A stretch of DNA of 64,000 nucleotides from Nematostella vectensis (Eukaryota; Cnidaria; Anthozoa; Actiniaria; Edwardsiidae). Below are positions 11,752 to 21,626 of this stretch, in pieces. The notes below the pieces were generated by a model that saw nothing but the letters and a program-made list of their open reading frames with translations, was not told the origin of the DNA and searched no databases. Numbering within the stretch: the stretch's first letter is position 1; the number at the start of each line of letters is the position of its first letter. The stretch is from the NCBI RefSeq assembly GCF_932526225.1, contig NC_064034.1, positions 18,598,927 to 18,662,926 on the forward strand, written 5' to 3'. The position numbers and the translations under genes were made by a program.

Positions 11752-12351
11752 TTACATCGTTTGAGAAAGACAGGGGACCCGAATGTACTTCTTAAACGCA
11801 TCTGACTTCCAACGCCCCAGTAAACGTATTTGGGCGTCAGACATCCCTTTGTCAGCCGCAAAGGATGCAGCACCTATACGAAAACTATGCCCTTTAAAAC
11901 GTTTGGGGTCTAGCCGATTGACCTTAAGAGCTGCTTCGAGAAGCTGAGAAAAATTAGAACGGGGGACAGGAGAGCCATGTTTGTCAATGAACAAGGGACC
12001 AGGGGTACGGCCGCGCCTATCAAGATAGGCTAAGAGAACTTTCACTGGGAACAAGCCATCACTTTGTTTACCCACTTCAATGGAATATTGTCTATTCAAC
12101 GCAACATGATTAAAGTGAACGAATGTTACCTTCAAGGCAACAACCTCACCCTTGTTGACAAGCTTAGTTAATTGAGAAAGCTGTAAAACATTCTCCCTGT
12201 TGTATTTTGACGATAAGGTAAATTCACCAACCAGGAATGCATAGAATGCAAGAAGGCACATAGCTTGGAACATAGCTGCTTGGTAGTCATCGCTGCATAT
12301 CAGAGATGCAGACCCGACTAGACGGTTAAGTATAGGCAATGTAATTGGCAA
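11752..12351 (-). pseudogene. tyrosine recombinase domain of the DIRS-like element
   Basis: The catalytic core of a phage-integrase-type tyrosine recombinase. The second box HSFRIGAASFAADKG supplies H and R. A GRW box follows, then the nucleophilic tyrosine in FKKYIRV. The first catalytic arginine, expected in a motif like FRxGE, is missing: the sequence reads FLVGEF. The N-terminal core-binding part is also missing because this frame begins at the LPITLPIL segment that normally sits mid-protein. Such enzymes join circular DNA intermediates into the genome; this one could not. Confidence 0.85.
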
Positions 12352-12359
12352 TCGTGTAT

Positions 12360-12810
12360 GTTTTCCTGCAAGCAGACTAAGACCAGTTTCCTAACAAAGA
12401 ACATAAAATATTTGTCTTTGGAGGTACAACGATTGATCACATGCACGAGAGCCTCGTTATCTGTGTAAAAAGTGATACATTGTTTTGCCATATCCTGACC
12501 CCATAAGAACAGACTCAAGACGATCGGGTAAAATTCTAAAAAGGCGATGTTCCTGTTCTGCCAATCCATGGACCACGACCCATAGCACCAATGGTTACCA
12601 AAAACTACCCCAAAACCGGGACTACCAGACGAGTCCGTGTACAGTTGCAAATTTTCACTGGATAGCCAAATATCATTCAAAACGAACGAACGGCCATTGA
12701 AAGAGTGAAAGAATGCCAAGTTAATAGGTCAGCCTTAACCTCACGAGACAGCTTTTTCTTGTGGCTAGGAAGCCTAAGCCCTATTGTAAGGTCTATGATG
12801 CGACGGACGG
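12360..12810 (-). pseudogene. RNase H domain of the DIRS-like element
   Basis: The minus-strand frame from 12719 contains YTDSSGSPGFG (first catalytic Asp), LEFYPIVLSL (catalytic Glu) and FYTDNEALVHVIN (third Asp). These are the three acidic residues of a retroelement RNase H. Upstream, after a frameshift near 12800, the linking segment RRIIDLTIGLRLP connects it to the reverse transcriptase. The frame ends early near 12321, where the deletion to the recombinase begins. Confidence 0.8.
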
Positions 12811-13505
12811 ACGGCCCTCCCTGGGATCACTACGGAGCAAGTAAAGTTGAGATTGCCAATCAAAGACTGTAATTCTTTGAGAGTGACTTTTTTCCGACCC
12901 ATGAAACAATCAATCAGTTCTCTGCACTTGGTTAATTTTTCAATGGGAAGGCGAGCCTCCGAATTTAGGAAATCTATCTCGATACCCGCAAAGCATAGGA
13001 CCTGCGAAGGTCCCTCAATTTCCTCGGGTGTCATTGCGACCCCTAGAAAACTACAAAGTTCCAGAAATGTAGAGAGGCTGGCTTGTCAAATGTTATGTGT
13101 AGGTTTGATAATGAGAAAGTCATCCAAAATGTGAATAATATTTGAAATGCCTCTTTTATGTTGAGCAATCCACTGGATGGCGGTGCTGACCTCTTCAAAT
13201 GTTTTACAACTACTAGCAAGGCCCATGGGCAGGCATTTGTCGAAATAATAGTAACCCAACCATTTCATACCTAGCAGGTTGTAACCCTCCGGGTGAATGG
13301 GAAGTACCCGGAAGGCATTTTTGATATAAGGTTTTGACAAATAACAACCCACGCCTACCCTCTTTATCATTGCAATTGCATCATCCATTGAGACATAATG
13401 AACACTTGTGTGTTCAGTGGCTATGCCATCATTCACTGAGGCGTCCTTGGGGTGAAAAAGGTGATGTATTAGCCTAAACTCACCAGCCGTTTTCTTAGGC
13501 ACCAC
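12774..13505 (-). pseudogene. reverse transcriptase domain of the DIRS-like element
   Basis: Two minus-strand frames, 13505-13086 and 13034-12774, together give palm and thumb. Visible motifs are FRLIHHL, NAFRVLPIHPEG, MGLASS, the catalytic LDD box (HILDDFLII), FAGIEIDF and LIGNLNFTC. The motif A position that normally carries Asp reads SKPYIKNAF, so the first catalytic Asp is replaced by Tyr. A frame change separates palm from thumb, and another follows near 12800. Confidence 0.85.
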
Positions 13506-13759
13506 CCCAAGAGGTGAAACTCGGAAATCGGGAAGTGGAGGGGTTGCTTATGGCCCCTCAATACGATTAAGTTCCATTTCTTTAGTGAGCTTAGCAGAAA
13601 CAGCTTCAGGATTTTGCTCAGCTGACAACAAGTTATTTGTTTCAAAGGAGGACCTAGCTCCCAAAAAATTAACTCTAAAACCGTAGGTGAAACCTTCCCT
13701 GATAAAAGTAGCTCTCTGGCTATCATATGCTTGCAGGAGGTCATTTAGTCTGATGACCC

Positions 13760-14738
13760 TTACTGGCGTTGGGACGGGTTGCGGTGGAGCGGTTTGGAAC
13801 CAAATGGTATTGATTTTTTGCCTTTTCGATCATGACTGGGGGCAGTACGGTTAGACGGAGAAGCTGAAGAAACTGCTGGGTGGCAACGTAGCCATAGCTC
13901 CCAATGCATAGCCTGCCAGGGGTGACCGTTGGCATCCTGAGCACGCAAATAACGATAATTCTCATCGTAATATTTCCAGCGGGCACCCCTGGTGGCAAGA
14001 TCATGAATAGTCTCGCTGTACTTTATGAGGTGTGGTGCATCCTGTGGGAACCGGGTAGTGTAAACGGCCACAAAACTTTTGCAGTAGTCCAGGCCTCAAT
14101 GTTTGTTATGTTTCTAGGCTTAGATTTCTGCTCAAAAGTCAGCAGAGGTATGTCTGTTGTGCTATCACCTGCCACCTTAAGATGATAACTGTCCGCATCT
14201 TTAAAAGATGGGCGCAGCAAAATCCCAAAATCTAGGTACTCGTTGGTCCATATCTTATTCTTTACTTTGTCAGTAAACTAGCACCAAGTGGAATACTGGA
14301 CGAAACAAACAACTGTTGAGGCCTGGGTGGGGGAATGACTGGCACTACCATATTCGATCCAGACAGGTCGCTCAGAACTGCTTCGATTGGCGCCTGAACA
14401 GTTTCGGCAGAACTGATTGACCCACCGGGACATGCATTGATATTATCACTACCTATCTGGACCTCCTCGACCTCCCCCCTGGACGGGGCCACAGGAGCAT
14501 GTGGTGGAGCCTGGAGCGGTTGAAGGGCCTGAAGGACGGCTGTAGTTACTTCTTTGACAATGCCGTGTCTGTCTTCATCACTCAGGGATGATACCTGGGG
14601 GGCAGCTGGAGCCTGTACTTCCCTCGGGGCAGCTGGAGCCTGTACTTCCACCGTTTGTCGCCGTCGTTGTGGTGCGGGAACCACACTGGGTCCTAGATCG
14701 CGTGGACGTTTTTGTCGAACACTTCTGCGAGGTGGCAT
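13760..14738 (-). pseudogene. gag-like region of the DIRS-like element
   Basis: The first part starts MPPRRSVRQKRPRD at 14738. It is basic and rich in Q, A and P, including a duplicated VQAPAAP unit, and runs to 14262. The second part (14071-13760) has the segment RWKYYDENYRYLRAQD followed by MHWELWLR, a gag-like motif typical of DIRS/Ngaro-type elements. A frame change lies between them. It would have coated the element RNA; here it is broken. Confidence 0.6.
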
Positions 14739-15208
14739 TTCTGAAATAAAAAGATATAGCTCAAAGGAAACTATTCTTTGTAGTAAACATGGGTTGAGAA
14801 TTAGCCCAACAGCTAACAGAGCAGTATTTGAGAATGCAAGCAATACTGACCCCAAGCAATATAATTGTAACCTGAGAACCTGGCTAGTTGGTCCAGAACT
14901 TCCCATTTTACACTCACCAATGCAACATTATCCTGCTCAGCCGGTCGCACTGCTAGTTATTCAAGCGGCACTTGTGTTTAGGGATAAAATAATCTGAGCC
15001 GGAGCTCCTGGAGCTCGAGTCTCCGGCATTAAGAGTCGATGTCCGCGAAGCAGCATGGTAGTAACGAACTGGCTAAATGGTCGCTGTTCAACTAGTTTAA
15101 ATAGTGGCCGTTACGCATGATTGCACTTGGGATAGTATATATTTAAGTATAATGAAACTGCCCATCTCATAGTAAAATAAACTGGTTAAAGTGTTTAAAA
15201 CGTGTTAA
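14739..15208. other. 5' flank of the DIRS-like element
   Basis: No gene. Contains AGCCGGAGCTCCTGGAGCTC near 14998, a short G/C palindrome around GAGCTCCTGGAGCTC. Confidence 0.3.
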
Positions 15209-15725
15209 ACTTACCATTGTTCAATGCAGTGTGCCTCATCAACTGCAACGCAGACAGTTCTGGTGCTAATTTTTTTTATCACCTTTCTTCCGGTTATCCC
15301 GTTAAATCCCTCAGGGGCAATTGCAAATTATTCTGTTTGTGATTTTATCGATCAACATTGTCGGCTGTCCAGCTTACGAGCTGTTATGCCATTCTCCTCT
15401 AGTTTTTTTTGCAGCTGATCATCCATTAAAGAAATAAGGGTACAGATAAGATGTATAATTGACTGTTCTTCGTCTTGCTTGTCCATCTTAGAGAGACATA
15501 AAATAATTACAAACAAATGGAAATAAGGAAAACACGAGATATTTTCCAAAGCCGGTAATAACGTTCACGAATACATCCTGGCCTTGACTGAGATGAAAAA
15601 TTGCTTGGAGTTGTTCTAACTTTGGTGTAAAACTTACATGGCTCTTCATAAAAGAATACTGAATCGCTTTCAAGAAAACACAAAAACATCGTATTTTTGT
15701 AAAAACCAAGCAAAACGATTGTCAA
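15209..15725 (-). pseudogene. RecQ-like DNA helicase relic
   Basis: Read on the minus strand, helicase motifs occur in the right order but in more than one frame. A Q-motif-like segment LEQLQAIFHLSQGQDVF comes first, then a Walker A box reading TGFGKYLVF where RecQ proteins have TGFGKS. Next is motif Ia as ISLMDDQLQKKLEENGI with TARKLDS, and last motif II as VAVDEAHCIEQW. Motif II is followed by a good splice donor (GGTAAGTTT at 15209). RecQ helicases unwind 3'-5' and use Walker A and DEAH for ATP. The frameshift after Walker A and the missing Ser/Thr suggest a dead copy. Later motifs are not found downstream, where the DIRS-like element lies. Confidence 0.65.
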
Positions 15726-16636
15726 TCGTCCCTTTCGCAGCCATCTTCAACTGTAACCAGGCCACACAACATATTTGTTGTATTTTTGCGCATGCGCATG
15801 CAATAAATACTGGACTCTCTTTCACGCGAGCCAAAATGACGAGCGCAAAGAGAGTCCCAGGTCTGGACTAGCTTTTGAGCTGTGTTCTTACAGTCACGTT
15901 TTCCGGATTTGCCGTCGTCGTGCTTCTGTCCTGATTTTATCGCGCAATCTTGTTCCTTTCTAGCTTGTTTGATTTTGTAAACCATCTCTTCTCCTGTCTG
16001 CTTGGTTACCTCTTTGAGTTGTGATTTAGTGGCTTCGTTGGCAATATCGCCACAAACATTTCAGTTTGCATCCTTGGAGTCTGAAAAAATGAACTTGGGT
16101 TTTCTGACGCAGAGTCAACTAGATAATTTACATGTGATGTAGACCAATGAGCATCGACGGGATAAATGTTTTGCGATGTATTTGGATTTTCCATGATGTC
16201 GGAGTTAACGTCTTTTCCATGGCGCTTTGCTTGATTTGAACCTTTCCGATAATTCAAAGTGTAAGTGTATAAGAGAGGTGGATATATTGTAGTCGGACTT
16301 ACACTTGTTCAGGAGCTCTTTAGCATGACACATCACAGTTGCATTATCAACAGCTTTGTAAAGAGTAGTGTCTAATAGATGAGGATCTGCCTGAAGGCTT
16401 TTACCACCCCGAAAAACTCTGTCACCCTCTCCAAAAGCGAATTCAAGAAACTGCGCTAGTTCTGGGAATTTCTCGCACTTTAGTTTTCTTCCTCTACCCT
16501 CGCAACAGTCGGAAAGCTATTTCGCTTAGCTAGCTGTTTTCTGAATCTGAATGCTGCTGAGTAACTGTTTTATCTGATCGTACCCTATTACACTTATACC
16601 TGCTGTATCAAAGTAAGTAATCCCGGCTACATTTGC
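15726..16636. other. possible upstream exons of the RecQ-like relic
   Basis: Minus-strand frames at 15722-15985 (basic, Lys/Arg-rich) and 16006-16257 could belong to the same former gene, but neither has a recognisable domain. Confidence 0.3.
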
Positions 16637-17107
16637 CTATTCTTATGCCTTCCAGCCTTTAGCATCAATCATGACCCTCAGGTAGTCCTTGGTTGGTTTT
16701 ACCTAAATAAAAGTGAAAACAATTAACTTGGGTATTTGTTTTTCTTTCAAGTTAATATTTTCATCATCCCATTATATAACCTCACTAATTTTCTATAACT
16801 ATCTGAATTAAAAAAATAAATAAACACATTAGATAGTATGCAAGATGATGACAATATAAGCTGGAGCAAAAAAATATATAGGTTGCATTTTTGGATTTTA
16901 TTTTCGATGAACAAATTATCTTGTAACTGTAAGGTATTTATGATAATGTTGAAAAAGTTGCTGTATCTTCAAAAAGACTAAATACACAGGATATAAAGAC
17001 AAGAAAGGTCTTCTTTAGCAATATATGACAGGATGATATTTGTCAGCCTTGATTAAACATCTCAACGCTGTCAATAAAGTAAAGAGAGAACGAAGAATAT
17101 CAAAGGA
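16637..17107. repeat. ~470 bp direct repeat, right copy (partner 10205-10645)
   Basis: Carries the same landmarks as the left copy and runs straight into the GGATTGTGACACCACAGGGT block of family A. The left copy does not do this. A 29 bp stretch near 17060-17085 is extra relative to the left copy. Confidence 0.85.
16643..16702 (-). pseudogene. 20-codon terminal-exon-like ORF, second copy
   Basis: Same acceptor and frame as 10216-10275, ending KDYLRVMIDAKGWKA and TAA. One Ala-to-Val change and a TGA-to-TAA change separate the copies. The preserved frame could reflect recent duplication rather than selection. Confidence 0.45.
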
Positions 17108-17215
17108 TGGATTGTGACACCACAGGGTAACCGCGCGATGACCACAAAACCAAGTCGCATAGCTATACCATATTTCTATACCTATGGAGCTCCGCGCCGC
17201 GCTGGCTCCGCTATA
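17103..17215 (+). repeat. dispersed repeat family A, copy 3
   Basis: GTGACACCACAGGGTAACCG, then AAGTCGCATAGCTATACCAT and CCTATGGAGCTCCGCG. Matches 4505-4570 and 18826-18915. Confidence 0.75.
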
Positions 17216-17867
17216 AAGGGAAGAGGTTTTTATTAGATCAAGGTACTTAAATTATATAAAGATAACAACAAACTTGTGCTTTTTCAAAAATAAATTTGTA
17301 AAGAAAACAGTTTTATATCAATCTTAAAGGTAATAGGGAAAGGAAAAAATACTAGGAAAGTGCTCAGTCAAGTTATTATTGCATTATTGTTATAAATGTT
17401 TTAGAATAGAGTAACATTTTTTCAAATAGAGTCATTTCTCCATTTCTCCGCTCCCTATTGACTTTTTGTTTATTTGTATATTTATTCCTCTCTGCCCCCA
17501 ACATAGATCAATGAACATGGTTTGGTTTGAAATTAGAAACTGGAATGAAGCACTTTCAGTAATTTAGGATTTGCCTTCATTGCATTCATTTTTTAGTAGC
17601 CTTTATGGGTGGATCCAAAGTTTCTAAAAAAAAAAGGCCAAAGGGCGGGTGCACCCATATGTAATGCATGTCAGGAGGTATATTTGTGGAGTTTAATTTC
17701 AACACATTCTTCTGAATAATCAGTTGCAGTACTGATTGAAAACTACAGTATGGTATCTAATTCTTTGGAATACTGATACATCCTTGATATATTCTTCACA
17801 AGTTCAAAGCTTGTTAGAATGCTGTTTTGATAAAAACAAAATATAGATAGTGTAGCTTCTATGAAGG
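17216..17867. other. intergenic, A/T-rich
   Basis: No supported gene or repeat. Confidence 0.35.
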
Positions 17868-18430
17868 GAAATAAGAATTGACCATTAGACTCTTGAAAAT
17901 CATTCTCGTCAACTAAGACACCTAAACTTTGACACCCTTTTTCACCCAAAGGTTTAGTATTTGTTAACTTTCATACTGCATATTTATTATTATTAAATGA
18001 GTGCTTGCTTGATCCATTTGGAGGGGCCAATGCAACAGGCCCATACCGAGGATTTTTCTTGGGGGGTGCGGAATAAAAAAAAGTGGACCCAATATTTCCG
18101 GGAGGGGGAGGGAGTTCTCTGATAAAAGAGTCGATAGTTAAATCCAGGGTCGGTTTAATGTCGGATTTGGCTACATACCAGAGTGAGTTTTGTCTACAAA
18201 TAATAGCGCGTCTATTGAGAACCGAAAGTGGACCTTTGGCCGATGTGGGGGGGGGGGGGGGGTGTGCGTTCGCACCCCTCCTAGGTACGGGCCTGTAATG
18301 ACATGGCAGTAAAAAAATGCCTTTCATCTTATTAAAAAAATACATTTCAAAGACACCTAGATCCCCCTAAACTACCGCTATCAGTCAACACAAAAATGTA
18401 TCAAACGCTGGCTTCGCCTTTAGGCAGTGC
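17868..18430 (-). repeat. repeat, inverted relative to 4605-4830, with an insertion
   Basis: GAAATAAGAATTGACCATTA, TTGCTTGATCCATTTGGAGG and GACACCTAGATCCCCCTAAA are the reverse complements of landmarks at 4605-4830. The match is broken by the element at 18036-18295. Confidence 0.7.
18036..18295. mobile_element. 260 bp non-autonomous DNA transposon (hAT-like MITE)
   Basis: The ends are near-perfect inverted repeats: CAGGCCCATACCGAGG at the left and CCTAGGTACGGGCCTG at the right. The flanking 8-mers CAATGCAA and TAATGACA agree at five of eight positions, consistent with an old 8 bp target duplication of the hAT type. The position is confirmed because the related repeat at 4605-4830 is continuous here. 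It contains a run of about 16 G at 18247-18262 and no gene. Confidence 0.65.
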
Positions 18431-18439
18431 CTAAATCTA

Positions 18440-18917
18440 TATATTAAGTTAAGTACGCGCATTCTCAAAGCAAACAAAAAGGACAACAAAAAGCCCAATA
18501 ACTGTCATATCCTCAATAGACAATACAAATCGTCGTCCGAAACTCACCTTGCGTTGTTTTTGTCGCTTTCTTGTGGTTGTGTTCGATTTTAATGTGAACT
18601 GTTACTTACTTAAATTTTCTAGCTAAAACCAGACATATCCTCACATAAATCTTGGCGTGAATAAATGTTAGTAGATCTCCTATAGTTGACTTTATCCTTA
18701 ATTCACAAAATTTGAGGCAAAAAGAATTAATCATCACATGACAAGAACTTTTTCCTTTGCTTGTGCTTGTATTTACCGCCATAACGGGGCCGAGTGGGGC
18801 CTGGGAGTTGCGCGGCTGACTGGCGAGTGACACCACAGGGTACCCGCGCAATGTACCAAGGTACCAAGTCGCATAGTTATACCATATTTCTATACCTATG
18901 GAGCTCCGCGCTGGCTC
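18440..18917 (+). repeat. dispersed repeat family A, copy 4
   Basis: Contains ACAATACAAATCGTCGTCC, then TGTGGTTGTGTTCGATTTT, GAGTGGGGCCTGGGAGTTGC, CACCACAGGGTACCCGCGCA and a terminal GGAGCTCCGCGCTGGCTCCG. Confidence 0.7.
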
Positions 18918-20387
18918 CGCTAAAACGTACTAATGCGAGTAAAAACTATTAATAACATAATATGCGAGATATGTGTCCTAAAATGAATCTAGAAAGCTGA
19001 ATGAACTGTGGACTTGGCACACGAGCGAGAAATGAACAATGGACAAAAGGCTAAAAAATAACCGAGAAGAAACTAATGCTTGCCCTAATAAAATTTAAAA
19101 AAAAGAGAAATAAAACTAAACCAAGAGACCATGATGTAAGAGAACGAATTCGCCGTATTAGGGTATGTTCCAATGATGACGTCTGTGAAAGCTATTTTTA
19201 GAACAAGCAGTTATTTTTAGATACGCCTCTGATTGGTTAGCGCTCACGTTTCCTAGCAACATGAGTCAAACGCGCGATCACATCTTGAGCGATGTGAACC
19301 GGCAGAGGCTGTTATGGAAATTTTTTTGACCGAAAACCATCCTTTTTTTACAAACGCTGTGAAAATGATCTTCCATAGAGTACGCTGGTTCCAATCAACC
19401 GTTTCTCGGACATTGAAATGCATAGAGTGCGTGATTTTAGGCTCGGGGATCAACTTCCCCAGTAACAGTTTTCACGGCTGATTCGCAAATTATAAGTGAA
19501 ACAACAATCAATCATAAATCTGTGTTTACAACACACAATTCTCTTCCAATTCCCTTTTAATGAAAAAGATACATCCAGAACTTAATACCATTATATTCAC
19601 ACCGATATTGTGGTCAATAAGGCAGGTATTTCATAAATAAAAGATTTCAAGTCTCCATAATGAAGTAAATCTTATTCCGGTGACAAGGGTTTCTTGAGTG
19701 ACATGATTTCTGAACATTTGCGTGAAGAAAAGTTCATTCATCATCTAAAAATATTGTAAATCAAAGAAAAATAAAGGCCTTCTTGTATTTAAATACATAA
19801 CATAGACTGAGAATGCCTAAGTTTTTCATCTCACCGTATTGAAGAGAAAAAGAACTTTTTAGGAGTCAGCCTGATGCATCTTGAATGAACTCCAAACTCG
19901 CTGTTTCCCCTACGTCTTCCCGTTCAATATTTATACAACATTTAGATAAGTCAACATTAGATAACTTAACAGATACCAGGACACCATCCTACAAGTAGCA
20001 TTGTAATCATGAGCTATGAGAAGCAGCTAAAAGGATAACAGGTAGCGAACGAAGTCAAGAAGTGCAGAGGGAAAAAAAATTGGGAAAATGTACTATATCT
20101 CGCGAGGTGCCCATAACCAAATATGGCGCGATGAACCATATATGGATGCTATGATTGACAAGCTCGCGCAATCTAAAAATAGCTTTCATGGACGTTATCA
20201 TGGGCCACGGGGATTCGTTCTCTTATATCATGGTCTCTTGACTAAACTAAACATGCATGAAAGCTAAGGGTGGAATAAATGTGTTTACCTGCGATTTCTA
20301 AGGGAAAGTTATCTGAAATATATAGTGTTCGCAACCTCTTGAAGCACGTTTTCTGATTTGCCACACAGCGCATGCGCGCGAACACAT
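18918..20387. other. intergenic, no supported gene
   Basis: No ORF with domain content on either strand. Confidence 0.4.
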
Positions 20388-20473
20388 GGAGCCCGGTGAA
20401 CCACAGGGAGCCTGGTGAACCACAGGGAGCCTGGTGAACCACAGGGAGCCTGGTGAACCACAGGGAGCCTGGT
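20388..20473. repeat. 19 bp minisatellite, about 4.5 copies
   Basis: The unit CCACAGGGAGCCTGGTGAA repeats in perfect register. The first copy has one change (GCCCGG). Confidence 0.95.
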
Positions 20474-21473
20474 AGGCCATCCAAGTGTACACCGTCACAC
20501 ACCTCCTAGGAGGTGGATATTTCCCTGCGCCCCGAAATCAAGAAAAATGGCGGGTGTAACAGCTGATTTGCGAAAAGAAAATTGCTTCTAAGGCTCGTTT
20601 TATATAGTTGGTTTTAAAAATATCTACCTCGAGCTTAACCTCGAGCCTTCGGCTTTCGGTGGATATTTCGCCACTATCCACCTCAATGGAAATGGTATAA
20701 TTGTTAAATAGAAGCTTTAAACGACCAGAAAGGCGTAATGTGCTATTAAAATTGTTGTGTGTTGTTGTGAATAATATGCGATAAATGTTTGTGAACGAAA
20801 GAGCCAATTACGTCCGATCTTCAAGATTTCTAAAAAATGATTATATTGATTATTGAGAATGATTTACGGAGTTGTGCGATCAGCTTAGAAATTTCGAGTA
20901 AAACAGCCTTCTAATTCAAACCTCCGAAATGCACTGTTCGGTCGCATTTCTCCTCAGAAGCTCTCTTTTACCATATCAATATTTTAGTGCGTTTCCTGAC
21001 AAATAAATGTGGAAGAATTCAGCTAAAAAGAAGCTCACGCTAAACTTTGAAATGTTTCAAAGTTGTGCTCAAGTACAGGCTTGAGCTAGGTAGAAAGCTT
21101 GAAAAGTTATCTCATCCCTGTGAAACGATGACTTAAAATGACGTCGCATGGAATCGATGACGCCGGACAGTGGCTTATGCAAATGAGTACAGACTGCGAA
21201 CCAGACCCCAGATTTTTCGTTTTTTTCGCCCCGGACGTCTGTTGCTGCGCGCGCAAGCTCGATTTTATGATCGAGCTGATAAGTTTTGACTGCGTGTCGC
21301 GCCCGTAGAGAGAATGCGAAAACGCATGCGCGCGCAAACCTAGTAAACACAGAAACTTTGTCACCACCCCTCGTCTTCGTGTTATTTGTCAGCTTTATTT
21401 ACAGCTCGAAGTCTGTTGAATAGCATTTAAATGCCTCTATGTAAAATCGACTGCAATTTATGATGCTGACTAG
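20474..21473. other. 5' flank of the creatine kinase gene
   Basis: No second gene seen. The stretch becomes richer in CpG toward 21.1-21.3 kb, which would suit a promoter region. Confidence 0.35.
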
Positions 21474-21481
21474 TGACGTCA
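21474..21481. promoter_or_regulatory. palindromic cAMP-response element
   Basis: A perfect TGACGTCA lies about 146 bp upstream of the creatine kinase start codon. This is the full CREB/CREM/ATF binding site. CREM drives many haploid male germ-cell genes in mammals; a similar role here is only an inference. Confidence 0.45.
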
Positions 21482-21626
21482 TGATTTGCCGTTAATTGCT
21501 CACGCGCAAATTTTCAGTTGTTTTTCTACACGCGGAACGCGCTCTACGAGATCTGACTGAACTGCAGGGGGGAAATCCTGTCAGGAAACTCCTTCAAGGG
21601 CGGGTTGTTTTCGCTAGAGTAGTACA

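Larger units (their letters stand above)
11752..14738 (-). mobile_element. decayed DIRS-like tyrosine-recombinase retrotransposon
   Basis: On the minus strand the order is gag-like protein, reverse transcriptase, RNase H, tyrosine recombinase. This is the order of DIRS-type elements, which integrate through a tyrosine recombinase instead of an integrase. The pieces lie in different frames and several catalytic residues are lost, so the copy is dead. A deletion between RNase H and the recombinase removes the recombinase N-terminal region. The element is flanked at distance by a pair of 440-470 bp direct repeats whose relation to it is unclear. I did not find inverted termini. Confidence 0.85.

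Noticed and set aside
14554-14997. Plus-strand 147-codon ORF opposite the gag-like region
   Set aside because: Repeats of GAAGACTS simply mirror the duplicated VQAPAAP codons of the gag-like ORF on the other strand.
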